DNA of 44,625 bases from the NCBI GenBank assembly GCA_015654575.1, contig JAATGR010000243.1:1-44625 (forward strand). Reading direction: 5' to 3'. The DNA comes from Actinomycetales bacterium (GTDB lineage Bacteria > Actinomycetota > Actinomycetes > Actinomycetales > Microbacteriaceae). Shown here in pieces: positions 17,095 to 26,340 of this stretch (positions are counted from its first letter, which is position 1; every line of letters starts with the position of its first letter). A program made the translations under genes and the position numbers. A model generated the notes under the pieces. That model was given only the letters and a program-made list of their open reading frames with translations. It made no database searches and was not told the DNA's origin.

Positions 17095-18927
17095 CTACGG
17101 CAGCGAGATGTTCGTCGTGTTCTCTGGCACGCGGTAGAGCTCTTCCACGTCGTCGGCGAAGTCGGTCAGGATGACGCTGCGCTTGATCGACAGCTTCGGG
17201 GTCAGATGGCCGCTGGCCTCGGTCCACTCCGTCGGCAGGATCGTGAACTTGCGGATCGACTCGGCGCGCGAGACGCCGTCGTTCGCCTTGTCGACCGCGC
17301 GCTGCACCTCGGCGCGCACGGTGTCGTTGCGCGCCGCATCCGCCAGCGACATGTCCTTGTCGAGCCCCTTGCCCGCCAGCCACGTCGGTAGCATCTCGGG
17401 GTCGAGGGTCACCAGTGCGGAGATGAACGGCTTCTGATCGCCGACCACGACGACCTGACCCACGATCGGGTTGGCCCGGATCGGATCCTCGAGGGCGGCG
17501 GGCGAGACGTTCTTCCCGCCCGCGGTCACGATGATCTCCTTCTTGCGCCCCGTGATCGTGAGGAAGCCGTCGGCGTCGAAGGATCCCAGATCGCCGGTGC
17601 GGAACCATTCGCCGTCGAACGCCGCCGCGGTGGCCTCGGGATTGCGCCAGTACTCCTTGAACACGTCGATGCCGCGCACCTCGATCTCGCCGTCCTCCGC
17701 GGTGCGGACGCCGACCCCCGGCAGCACCGGGCCGACGGTGCCGATCTTCGCGTCGCGCGGCCGGTTCACCGTCGCCGGCGCGGTCGTCTCGGTCAGCCCG
17801 TAGCCTTCGAGGATCGTCACCCCAAGGCTGTGGAAGAAGTGACCGAGTCGCGCGCCGAGCGGCGCCGAACCGGAGATCGCGTACACGATGTTCCCGCCCA
17901 TCGCCTCGCGCAGCTTGCTGTAGACCAGCCTGTCGAACAGCGCGAACCGGATCTTCAGCCCCAGCGGGATGCGCTCCCCGTCCTGCAACCGCCGCGAGTG
18001 CTCGACGGCGGCCGATACGGCGGCGCGGAAGATCCCGCCCCGTCCACCGGCCTCCGCCTTCTGCTCGGCGGAGTTGTAGACCTTCTCGAACACGCGCGGC
18101 ACCGCCAGCAGGAACGTCGGATGGAAGCTGCCGAGCGCGTCGAGGAGGTGTTTCGTGTCGGGCTGGTGTCCGGTCTTGACCCCGGCGTGGACGTCGAGGA
18201 TCGAGATGAATCTGGCGAAGACGTGTGCGGTGGTGATGAACAGCACGGTTGAGGCGCCCGGGATGTTGACGACCTCCTTGAGGCTCTCGGCGGCGTTGCG
18301 CGCCAGCTCCACGAAGTTGCTGTGCGTGAGGACGCAGCCCTTCGGCCGCCCGGTCGAGCCGGAGGTGTAGATCAGGGTCGCGAGGTCCGACCCGACCGCG
18401 AGGGAGCGGCGTCGCTCGATCTCCGTGTCGGGCACCTCGACGCCTGCGGCGACAATCCGGTCGAGGTCGCCGGCATCCAGCTGCCAGCTCTCCGCCACAA
18501 GCGGAAGGCGTCCGCGCACCTCGGCGAGGCGCTGGGCGTGCTCCGTGCTTTCCACGATGCAGGCGACCGCCTCCGAGTCGGACAGGATCCACTCGATCTG
18601 GCTTGCCGAGCTCGTCTCATAGATGGGCACCATCACGGCTCCGGCGTAGAAGAGCGCGAAGTCCACCAGTGTCCACTCGTACGTGGTGCGTGCCAGGAGG
18701 CCGATCCGCTGCCCGGGCGCGACGCCGACCGCGGCGAACCCCCTGGCGAGCGCGATCACCTGCCCGCGGAACTCGGATGCCGACACGTCTCGCCAGCCGT
18801 CGCCGTCGGGGACGGCGAAAAGCGCACGATCGGGCGTGGCGGCGACCCGTTGTTCGAGCAGGTCCGTGATGTTGTCCTCGGGTGCGGCTGGCACGATCGC
18901 GGGGGTGTTGAACTCGACGATGCTCAT
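17095..18927 (-). CDS. fadD: long-chain fatty-acid--CoA ligase (AMP-dependent synthetase)
   Basis: AMP-binding motif LIYTSGSTGRPKGCVLTH, EGYGLTETTAPATVN, GEWFRTGDLGSFDADGFLTITGRKKEIIVTAGGKNVSPAALE. Confidence 0.92.
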   Translation of the reverse strand: MSIVEFNTPAIVPAAPEDNITDLLEQRVAATPDRALFAVPDGDGWRDVSASEFRGQVIALARGFAAVGVAPGQRIGLLARTTYEWTLVDFALFYAGAVMVPIYETSSASQIEWILSDSEAVACIVESTEHAQRLAEVRGRLPLVAESWQLDAGDLDRIVAAGVEVPDTEIERRRSLAVGSDLATLIYTSGSTGRPKGCVLTHSNFVELARNAAESLKEVVNIPGASTVLFITTAHVFARFISILDVHAGVKTGHQPDTKHLLDALGSFHPTFLLAVPRVFEKVYNSAEQKAEAGGRGGIFRAAVSAAVEHSRRLQDGERIPLGLKIRFALFDRLVYSKLREAMGGNIVYAISGSAPLGARLGHFFHSLGVTILEGYGLTETTAPATVNRPRDAKIGTVGPVLPGVGVRTAEDGEIEVRGIDVFKEYWRNPEATAAAFDGEWFRTGDLGSFDADGFLTITGRKKEIIVTAGGKNVSPAALEDPIRANPIVGQVVVVGDQKPFISALVTLDPEMLPTWLAGKGLDKDMSLADAARNDTVRAEVQRAVDKANDGVSRAESIRKFTILPTEWTEASGHLTPKLSIKRSVILTDFADDVEELYRVPENTTNISLP

Positions 18928-18979
18928 GACGGCAGCTCCCTTGGTACCGGCGGTCATTGACACTTGATTGTAGTCACCG

Positions 18980-18996
18980 GTGGAACTGAGTTCCAC
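18980..18996. promoter_or_regulatory. 17-bp palindrome between divergent fadD and ROK glucokinase
   Basis: GTGGAACT-G-AGTTCCAC, perfect 8-bp arms with 1-nt centre. Confidence 0.55.
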
Positions 18997-19046
18997 GGTC
19001 GCCTCACGCACTACTCTGATCGGGGCCGATCGGGAAGGACGGGACG

Positions 19047-20000
19047 TTGCGCGCAGTGGGCATCGACATCGGGGGAACGAAGATCGCGGGAGCGGTCGTG
19101 GACACCGACGGCGCCATCGTGCGGCAGGTCCGAGTGGCGACGCCGGCAGCGATCACCGGCATCCAGACCGTCGTCGCCGACATGATCGCCGCCCTCGCGG
19201 ACGGCGAGGACGCGGTGGCCGGCGTCGCCGCCGCCGGCTTCGTCGACCGGGACCGCTCGACCGTGTACTTCGCGCCCAACATCGACTGGCGCGACGAACC
19301 GCTGCGTGACCACCTGCAACACCTCACCGGGGTGCGGGTCGTCGTCGAGAACGATGCGAACGCGGCAGGGTGGGCCGAATACCGGTTCGGTGCCGGCGAA
19401 GGTCTCGGCGACGTCGTCATGCTCACTATCGGCACGGGCGTCGGGGGAGCGATCGTGATCGACGGCGAGCTCCTGCGCGGCGGTCACGGCATCGCGGCGG
19501 AGCTCGGTCACCTCCGGCTCGTACCCGACGGGCGCATCTGCGGCTGCGGGCAGCGCGGCTGCCTCGAGATGTACGGCTCGGGGCGTGCGCTCCAGCACGA
19601 AGCCGAGGAGATCGCGCGCGACGCCGCGTTCGGCATCGGAGCGGAGTTGCATGACACGCAGCAACGCGCCGGCGGCACGATCCCCGGCCAGGAGATCTCG
19701 CGCCTGATTGTGGCCGGCGACCCGGGAGCGGCCGAGGCGATGCGGCGCGTGGCCACGGCCATCGGCACCGCGTGCGGAAGCCTCGCTGCGGTGCTCGATC
19801 CGCAGCGCTTCATCATCGGCGGGGGAGTGTCGCAGCTCGGCGACGTGCTCCTCGCACCCATGCGGGAGGCGTTCGCTGCGGCGATGCCCGCGTACGAATC
19901 GAGGCCGGTCGCCGACTTCGCCGTGGCCCGACTCACCAACGACGCCGGTGTCATCGGCGCGGCGGATCTCGCCCGTCGGGCGTTCACTGCGGGAGGATGA
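19047..20000 (+). CDS. ROK-family glucokinase
   Basis: TTG start; VGIDIGGTKIAGAVVDTDG; ROK zinc motif CGCGQRGCLEMYGSG. Confidence 0.92.
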   Translation: MRAVGIDIGGTKIAGAVVDTDGAIVRQVRVATPAAITGIQTVVADMIAALADGEDAVAGVAAAGFVDRDRSTVYFAPNIDWRDEPLRDHLQHLTGVRVVVENDANAAGWAEYRFGAGEGLGDVVMLTIGTGVGGAIVIDGELLRGGHGIAAELGHLRLVPDGRICGCGQRGCLEMYGSGRALQHEAEEIARDAAFGIGAELHDTQQRAGGTIPGQEISRLIVAGDPGAAEAMRRVATAIGTACGSLAAVLDPQRFIIGGGVSQLGDVLLAPMREAFAAAMPAYESRPVADFAVARLTNDAGVIGAADLARRAFTAGG

Positions 20001-20004
20001 GTCG

Positions 20005-20706
20005 GTGTTCTACTGGCTGATGAAGTACGTGGCGATCGGCCCGATCCTGAAGGCGGTGTTCCGGCCGTGGATCGTGGGCCGGCGCAACATCCCCGCCACC
20101 GGCGCGGCGATCCTCGCCAGCAACCACCTGTCCGTCTCGGACTCGGTGTTCCTGCCGCTCATGATCGACCGTCCGATGACGTTCCTCGCCAAGAGCGACT
20201 ACTTCACCGGTCGTGGGCTGAAGGGCTGGGCCACGCGGGTCTTCATGAAAGCCACCGGTCAGATCCCGATCGACCGTTCCGTCGGCCAGGCCTCCGAGGC
20301 GTCGTTGAACACCGCACTCCAGGTGCTCGGGCGTGGAGACCTGCTCGGCATCTATCCCGAGGGCACCCGGAGCCCCGACGGGCGTCTCTATCGGGGTCGT
20401 ACCGGCATCGCCCGGATGGTGCTGGAGGCGAAGGTGCCGGTGATCCCGGTCGTCATGGTCGACACCGAGCAGATCATGCCGATCGGGCGCACCATCCCGC
20501 GCATCGGCCGCGTCGGCATGATCATCGGGGAGCCCCTCGACTTCTCCCGCTTCACCGGATTCGAGTCTGACCGGTACGTGCTGCGTTCGGTCACGGACGA
20601 GATCATGGTGGCCCTGCAGCGGCTCGGTGCGCAGCGCTATGACGATGTCTACGCGTCGACCGTGAAGGAGCGTCTTGCCGCACCGACCGCCTCGCAGCCC
20701 CGATAG
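20005..20706 (+). CDS. 1-acyl-sn-glycerol-3-phosphate acyltransferase (PlsC family)
   Basis: SNHLSVSDSVFLP (HX4D) and YPEGTRSPDGRLYRGRTG motifs; GTG start 4 nt after the glucokinase stop. Confidence 0.92.
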   Translation: MFYWLMKYVAIGPILKAVFRPWIVGRRNIPATGAAILASNHLSVSDSVFLPLMIDRPMTFLAKSDYFTGRGLKGWATRVFMKATGQIPIDRSVGQASEASLNTALQVLGRGDLLGIYPEGTRSPDGRLYRGRTGIARMVLEAKVPVIPVVMVDTEQIMPIGRTIPRIGRVGMIIGEPLDFSRFTGFESDRYVLRSVTDEIMVALQRLGAQRYDDVYASTVKERLAAPTASQPR

Positions 20707-20715
20707 ACTGAGCGG

Positions 20716-22053
20716 ATGCCTCAGCAGCTCGACGCCCTCGATCAGTGGCGCAGCCTCCCGATCAAGCAGCAGCCGCAATGGGGGGATCCCGATGCCGTGG
20801 CCGCCGTGTCCCGCGAACTCGCCTCGCAGCCGCCGCTGGTCTTTGCGGGCGAGGTCGACAACCTGCGTGACCGGCTGGGCGCTGCGGCATCCGGTCGTGC
20901 GTTCCTCCTGCAGGGCGGCGACTGCGCGGAGACGTTCGCCGGAGCCACCGCGGAACAGATCCGCAACCGCATCAAGACGGTGCTCCAGATGGCGGTTGTG
21001 CTGACCTACGGCGCCTCGATGCCGGTGGTGAAGATGGGCCGCATGGCGGGACAGTTCGCCAAGCCGCGCTCGTCCGACTCGGAGACCCGCGGCGATGTCA
21101 CGCTCCCCGCCTACCGCGGCGACATCGTCAACGGGTACGACTTCACCGAGGCCTCCCGTGCGGCCGACCCGGGGCGGATGCTGAAGGCGTACCACACCGC
21201 GGCATCCACGCTCAATCTCATCCGTGCCTTCACACAGGGCGGTTTCGCCGACCTGCGCGAAGTGCACAGCTGGAACAGGGGATTCGCCGCGAACCCGGCC
21301 AACCAGCGCTACGAGGGGATGGCGGCCGAGATCGACCGCGCCGTGAAGTTCATGGCGGCGGCCGGCGCCGACTTCGACGAGCTCACGCGCGTCGAGTTCT
21401 ACACCGGGCACGAGGGTCTGCTCATGGACTACGAGCGCCCGATGACCCGCATCGATTCGCGCACCGGAACGCCGTACAACACCTCGGCTCACTTCGTGTG
21501 GATCGGGGAGCGCACTCGCGATCTCGACGGTGCGCACGTCGACTACTTCTCGAAGATCCGCAACCCCATCGGGGTCAAGCTCGGACCGTCCACGTCGCCC
21601 GAGACGGCCCTGGCGTTGATCGACAAGCTCGACCCGGATCGCGTGCCCGGCCGGCTGACCTTCATCACGCGGATGGGGTCGGGAAAGATTCGCGACGCCC
21701 TGCCGCCGCTGCTGCAGGCCGTGAAGGATTCGGGCGCGCAGCCGCTCTGGGTCACCGACCCGATGCACGGCAACGGCATCACCTCGCAGAACGGGTACAA
21801 GACGCGTCGGTTCGACGACGTGGTGGACGAGGTCCGCGGCTTCTTCGAGGCGCACCGCGCCGTGGGAACGCACCCCGGTGGCATCCATGTGGAGCTCACC
21901 GGTGACGATGTGACCGAATGCCTGGGCGGCTCCGAGATGATCGACGAGGCGACGCTGGCGACCCGGTACGAGTCGTTGTGTGATCCCCGCCTGAACCACA
22001 TGCAGTCCCTCGAACTCGCGTTCCTAGTGGCCGAGGAGCTCGAGCGCCGCTGA
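20716..22053 (+). CDS. aroG: class II 3-deoxy-7-phosphoheptulonate synthase
   Basis: QGGDCAETFAGATAEQIRNR, KMGRMAGQFAKPRS, WVTDPMHGNGI, GGIHVELTGDDVTECLGG. Confidence 0.95.
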   Translation: MPQQLDALDQWRSLPIKQQPQWGDPDAVAAVSRELASQPPLVFAGEVDNLRDRLGAAASGRAFLLQGGDCAETFAGATAEQIRNRIKTVLQMAVVLTYGASMPVVKMGRMAGQFAKPRSSDSETRGDVTLPAYRGDIVNGYDFTEASRAADPGRMLKAYHTAASTLNLIRAFTQGGFADLREVHSWNRGFAANPANQRYEGMAAEIDRAVKFMAAAGADFDELTRVEFYTGHEGLLMDYERPMTRIDSRTGTPYNTSAHFVWIGERTRDLDGAHVDYFSKIRNPIGVKLGPSTSPETALALIDKLDPDRVPGRLTFITRMGSGKIRDALPPLLQAVKDSGAQPLWVTDPMHGNGITSQNGYKTRRFDDVVDEVRGFFEAHRAVGTHPGGIHVELTGDDVTECLGGSEMIDEATLATRYESLCDPRLNHMQSLELAFLVAEELERR

Positions 22054-22112
22054 TCTGTAGGGCGCCCGCGGTCCCGTCTCCGCCCCTCCCGTCCCCGCCG
22101 GGCGTGCCCTCT

Positions 22113-22189
22113 CCTCCGCAGGCGAAACCCCGCTGAGCAGGACGTCTTCGGGGCAGATCGTCCTGCTCAGGCGATTTCTCCTGCGGAGG
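22113..22189. terminator. long imperfect inverted repeat in the aroG/pknL convergent intergenic region
   Basis: CCTCCGCAGGCGAAACCCCGCTGAGCAGGACG ... CGTCCTGCTCAGGCGATTTCTCCTGCGGAGG; inner 12-bp perfect stem CTGAGCAGGACG/CGTCCTGCTCAG. Confidence 0.65.
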
Positions 22190-22229
22190 CGATGGTCGCC
22201 TCGTCCGCAGCTGTGAGCGCGGGGCGGGA

Positions 22230-24167
22230 TCAGAAGGATCCGCTGATGCTCAGCGTGATCGTCGCACCCTTCGCGCGTTGCGTGCCCGCAGCGGGGTTCT
22301 GTGCGGTGACCTCGGTCACCGAGTCGGGGAAGAGATCCCAACTGGCGTTGTAGGTCACGTCGAAACCGGCCGCCTTCAGCGCCGCCTTCGCCGCATCCCG
22401 TGTCTGGCCCACGACGTTCGGCACCTCGAACAGCTGCGGCCCCTTCGAGACGCGCAGCGTGACGGTGTCGCCGGGGATCCAATTCCCGCCGCCGGTGCGG
22501 GCGGTGATCCCGATGACGTCGCCGGAGTCCACCGTGTCGCTGTACTCCTCCGAGGAGGACACCAGCAGACCGGCATCCGTCAGAGCCTTCGTCGCTTCGG
22601 TCACCGTCATGCCCGTCACATCGGGCAGGGAGCCCTTCGACGCGGTGAGCGAGGCCGAGTCGCCCTCGTGCACGGTGCACCCGTTGGTGCAGTCGACCGT
22701 GGTGGATGATCCCTGCGGGGTCACGGTCGCGCCGATGACGGTGCCGGATGCGCTGGTGGTGAACTCGTACGCTGTGTCGCCCACCGTGACGGATGCCGCC
22801 TGCAGCGCTGCGGTCGCCTGTTCGATCGACATCCCCGCCAAGGTGGCGATGTCATGTGGGGCCGGACCAAGCGAGACGACGACGCTCACGGTGGATGCTT
22901 TGTCGACGCGTTCGCCGCTTCCGGGGTCGGTGCGGATCACCAGGCCGGTTGCGACATCGACGCTGTACTCGGTGTCCTGTTCGGCGACCAGTCCTTCGGC
23001 GGCGATCACCGCCTGCGCCTGATCGAACGTGAGCCCGGTCACGGCGGGCACGCCCACCAGCGATCCCGGCCCGGACCCGAACCACCACCCGCCGCCGCCG
23101 GCGACCAGCGCGACGATCAGCGTCAGGGCCAACAGCCATCCGCCCTTGGCGGTGCGCCGACGGGATCGACGCCGTAGCAGCGTCGCATTGTCGGCTGAGG
23201 GCGTCGCCGGCAGCACTCCGGTCACCGGCGCGGAGAACGCCTTCGTCACTTCGCCGGAGTCGAGCGTGTCGTCCGAGATGGCGGTGCCGACCGCGATGGT
23301 GCGCGCGACCTGGGGTGCTATCCCCAGTTCGGCTTCGATCTCGCGCAGCCGGGTCAGCATCGCATCGGCATCCACGGGGCGCCCGTCCGGGGAGCGCTCG
23401 GTCGCCCAGAGCACGAGTTCGTCGAGCTGTTCCGGCACGGCCGGGTTCTTCACGCTCGGCCGCGGCACGGAATCGGTGGCGTGCTGATAGGCGATCTGCA
23501 TCGGCTGCTCGCCCTTGTATGGTTGCTCGCCGGTGAGCATCTCGTACAGCATGATGCCCAGCGCGTAGATGTCGCTGCGCGCGTCGGCGCTGCCGCGGGT
23601 GACGAGCTCCGGTGCGAGGTAGGCGATCGTGCCGAGCAGCATCTGGCCGCTCGCGGTGTTCGCGGTCGTCGCACGGGCCAGGCCGAAGTCGCCGATCTTG
23701 ATCCGTCCGTCCTCGGCCAGGAGCACGTTCTCGGGTTTCACGTCGCGGTGGACGATTCCGGCTCGATGGGCGGCGGCGAGCCCCGAGAGGATCGCGTCCA
23801 TGATGGTGATCGTCTGCGTCGTGCTGAGCCGCCGCTGCTCGCGCATCAGCTCGCGCAATGTGATCCCCGGAAGATATTCCATGACCATGTAGGCCATGTC
23901 GTCGTCCTGCCCCTGGTCGAAGACATTGACCACGTGGGGGTCCGCCAGACGGGCCGCTGCGCGCGCCTCTTGGATGAAGCGTCCTTGGAACACCGAGTCG
24001 TCACTCAGGTGCCCGTGCATGATCTTGAGCGCGATCCGGCGTTCGAGTCGGAGGTCGGTCGCGACGTATACCGTGGCCATCCCGCCACGTGCGATACGGG
24101 CGCGCACGCGGTATCGGCCGTCGACCAGACGACCGATCAGCGGATCCGCGCGCTGGCTCGTGCTCAC
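22230..24167 (-). CDS. pknL: serine/threonine protein kinase with C-terminal PASTA repeats, PknL-like
   Basis: Kinase HRDVKPENVLLAEDGRIKIGDFGLAR; TM segment; about four PASTA repeats; next to an Rv2175c-like gene and aroG as in mycobacteria. Confidence 0.9.
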   Translation of the reverse strand: MSTSQRADPLIGRLVDGRYRVRARIARGGMATVYVATDLRLERRIALKIMHGHLSDDSVFQGRFIQEARAAARLADPHVVNVFDQGQDDDMAYMVMEYLPGITLRELMREQRRLSTTQTITIMDAILSGLAAAHRAGIVHRDVKPENVLLAEDGRIKIGDFGLARATTANTASGQMLLGTIAYLAPELVTRGSADARSDIYALGIMLYEMLTGEQPYKGEQPMQIAYQHATDSVPRPSVKNPAVPEQLDELVLWATERSPDGRPVDADAMLTRLREIEAELGIAPQVARTIAVGTAISDDTLDSGEVTKAFSAPVTGVLPATPSADNATLLRRRSRRRTAKGGWLLALTLIVALVAGGGGWWFGSGPGSLVGVPAVTGLTFDQAQAVIAAEGLVAEQDTEYSVDVATGLVIRTDPGSGERVDKASTVSVVVSLGPAPHDIATLAGMSIEQATAALQAASVTVGDTAYEFTTSASGTVIGATVTPQGSSTTVDCTNGCTVHEGDSASLTASKGSLPDVTGMTVTEATKALTDAGLLVSSSEEYSDTVDSGDVIGITARTGGGNWIPGDTVTLRVSKGPQLFEVPNVVGQTRDAAKAALKAAGFDVTYNASWDLFPDSVTEVTAQNPAAGTQRAKGATITLSISGSF

Positions 24168-24287
24168 GCTGAGAGTCTACGGAGGACAGATGGGGAGCAC
24201 CGGTATGGCTCGCCCGCCGCGTGCCGTCGGAATGGCCGAGCGCGTGCCGGATCAGCCGAGGACCTGTCGCAATGGGATAGTGGCAGG

Positions 24288-24638
24288 GTGAGCGAACAGA
24301 CCGAGTCCGGCGTCGAGACCGCCTGGCTGACCCTGCCCGACCTCGTCGAGGTGCTCGGCGAACCGCTGGGCCGTGTGCGGCAGCGGCTCGACGACGCGCA
24401 ACTGATCGGCTCACGGAGGGGAGGCGTGTTCGCCGTGCCGGCCGTCTTCCTCGTCGAGGGGGAGCCGCTGGGCTCGTTGCGTGGAACGGTGTTCGCGCTG
24501 CGGGACGCGGGACTGACCGATGACGAGGCCATCGACTGGTTGCTCGCGGTCGATGACACCATCGGCAGAGCTCCGATCGCGGCGCTGCTGGCCGGGCATA
24601 AGAGCGAGGTGCGCCGGATCGCCCGCACGCTGAGCTGA
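24288..24638 (+). CDS. Rv2175c-family winged-helix DNA-binding protein
   Basis: GTG start; TAWLTLPDLVEVLGEPLGRVRQRLDDAQLIGSRRGG...; divergent from pknL as in Mycobacterium. Confidence 0.82.
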   Translation: MSEQTESGVETAWLTLPDLVEVLGEPLGRVRQRLDDAQLIGSRRGGVFAVPAVFLVEGEPLGSLRGTVFALRDAGLTDDEAIDWLLAVDDTIGRAPIAALLAGHKSEVRRIARTLS

Positions 24639-25730
24639 TCAGGCTCTGCGGACGACGGCCGCCTGCGCCAGATCGCGCAGCCGCCCAACGGCGTGCGAGC
24701 CGAGCGGGGCGTCCGAGAGTGCGCGGTCGGCTTCTTCCGCGTAGCGCTCGATGAGCTCCTCGATGCGCGCCAGCGCACCCGAGGCGACGATGGTCTCCTG
24801 CAGGGAGCGGATCTGCGTCGCATCCAGCGCGGGGTCCCCGATCAGTCGGTCCACGGTTCGTCGCTCGCTCACCGTCACGGCTTCGCGCGTATAGGCGACC
24901 AGGACGGTCCGTTTCCCCTCGCGCAGGTCGTCACCCGAGGGCTTGCCGGTGACGCGCTCGTCGCCGAAGACGCCGAGGACGTCGTCGCGGAGTTGGAAGG
25001 CCATGCCGATGGGATGCCCGAACGCGGAGAGCGCCTCGAGCTGCGGGCGATCCGCTCCGGCGAGGGCTGCGCCGATCAGCAGGGGCTGCTCGACGCTGTA
25101 TCTGGCAGATTTGAGCGACGCGACCCGCAGCGCGCGGTCGGCGTGCTCCGTATCGGGGGCGACGGTGAACGCCGATTCCTCGGCGATGTCGAGGTATTGC
25201 CCGATCGTGACGTCGCGGCGCATGCGGGCGTACTGCGCGCGCACGCCCGGGGCGACCTTCGGCGCCGTTCGCAGACCCTCCTCGAGCAGATCGTCGCTCC
25301 AGGCCACCAGCAGGTCGCCGAGCAGGATGCCGGCAGAGCGGCCGAACGCGCCCGCGTCGCCGTGCCAGTCGCTGCCCGCGTGCAGCTGCTCGAGTCGCCG
25401 GTGCGACGCGGGGCGGCCGCGCCGGGTGTCCGAGTTGTCGATGATGTCGTCGTGGACGAGCGCGGCGGCGTGGAAGATCTCGAGCGCGGCGGCGGCGGCG
25501 ATCGTTGCCTCCGGCGGCGCCGCGGACGAACCTCGGGTTTCGGAGACGGCGTCCCAACCGGCCAGACAGAAGCGCGCGCGGAGTCGCTTCCCACCGTCGA
25601 TCGTGCTCTGCGCGGCGTCCACGAAGCGCGATGCCTCATCACCCCAGGAGGAGGTCGTCCTACGTTGGTCTTGGAAGAAGATGTCGAGTCGCTGAGAAAC
25701 GGCTTCCATCGCATCCGGGGTGCTCGACAC
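24639..25730 (-). CDS. polyprenyl synthetase (trans-isoprenyl diphosphate synthase)
   Basis: GGKRLRARFCLAG, AALVHDDIIDNSDTRRGRP (first Asp-rich motif), MAFQLRDDVLGVFGD (second). Confidence 0.93.
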   Translation of the reverse strand: MSSTPDAMEAVSQRLDIFFQDQRRTTSSWGDEASRFVDAAQSTIDGGKRLRARFCLAGWDAVSETRGSSAAPPEATIAAAAALEIFHAAALVHDDIIDNSDTRRGRPASHRRLEQLHAGSDWHGDAGAFGRSAGILLGDLLVAWSDDLLEEGLRTAPKVAPGVRAQYARMRRDVTIGQYLDIAEESAFTVAPDTEHADRALRVASLKSARYSVEQPLLIGAALAGADRPQLEALSAFGHPIGMAFQLRDDVLGVFGDERVTGKPSGDDLREGKRTVLVAYTREAVTVSERRTVDRLIGDPALDATQIRSLQETIVASGALARIEELIERYAEEADRALSDAPLGSHAVGRLRDLAQAAVVRRA

Positions 25731-25795
25731 GGCCCTAGCCTAGTCATTGGGCAGATGCGTAGAATCGGCCTCAGATCGTCATCCGAGGAGGATGC

Positions 25796-26158
25796 ATGCC
25801 CCTCTCCGAACAAGAGCAGCGTCTGCTTGATGAGATGGAACGCCATCTCATGGGCCGAGACGCAGATGTCGTCAGCGCCGACGGCTCGGGGCGCGCGCTG
25901 AGCTACCGGAACATCGTGCTCGGGTCGTTGCTCGTCCTCGTCGGGCTGGGCGGCCTCATCGGGGGTCTGTCCACCCAGGTGGTCGTCATCGGGGTCATCG
26001 GTTTCGTGGTCATGGTCGCCGGCGTCCTCCTCGCTATCACGCCGTCGCGTCGTCTCACCGCCACCGTGCGCCCGCCGCGCGCCGCGGCGGGGAGCGGAGC
26101 GGGCTCCTTCATGGACCGGATGAACGACCGATGGGATCGCCGTCAAGGGGGTCGTTGA
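25796..26158 (+). CDS. DUF3040 domain-containing membrane protein
   Basis: MPLSEQEQRLLDEMERHLMGRD... plus two TM helices, classical DUF3040. Confidence 0.9.
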   Translation: MPLSEQEQRLLDEMERHLMGRDADVVSADGSGRALSYRNIVLGSLLVLVGLGGLIGGLSTQVVVIGVIGFVVMVAGVLLAITPSRRLTATVRPPRAAAGSGAGSFMDRMNDRWDRRQGGR

Positions 26159-26176
26159 TTCCCTGATCCTGCTGTG

Positions 26177-26208
26177 AAGCGCCGACCTTCGGGTCGGCGC
26201 TTTTTTGT
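26177..26208 (+). terminator. Rho-independent terminator after the DUF3040 gene
   Basis: AAGCGCCGACC-TTCG-GGTCGGCGCTT followed by TTTTGTTT. Confidence 0.93.
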
Positions 26209-26264
26209 TTTCGGACGCCGTCGTGTCTCCGTTCCGGTGGCGATGCCCGTGATGTCGGTGCCAT

Positions 26265-26300
26265 GTGTAGTGAAGTGGAGGAAAGTGGAGTACCGTGGAG
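26265..26300 (+). promoter_or_regulatory. candidate MraZ operator: four 10-bp-phased GTGKAG direct repeats
   Basis: GTGTAG (26265), GTGGAG (26275), GTGGAG (26285), GTGGAG (26295), spaced exactly 10 bp, ~40 bp before the mraZ start. Confidence 0.75.
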
Positions 26301-26340
26301 CAGACCTCACCGGGCCGGACAAGGAGGGAGTGATGCTCGA

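Noticed and set aside
17033-18592. 519-aa ORF on the same strand as fadD in another frame
   Set aside because: Arg-rich frame-shifted shadow of fadD with no recognisable domain.
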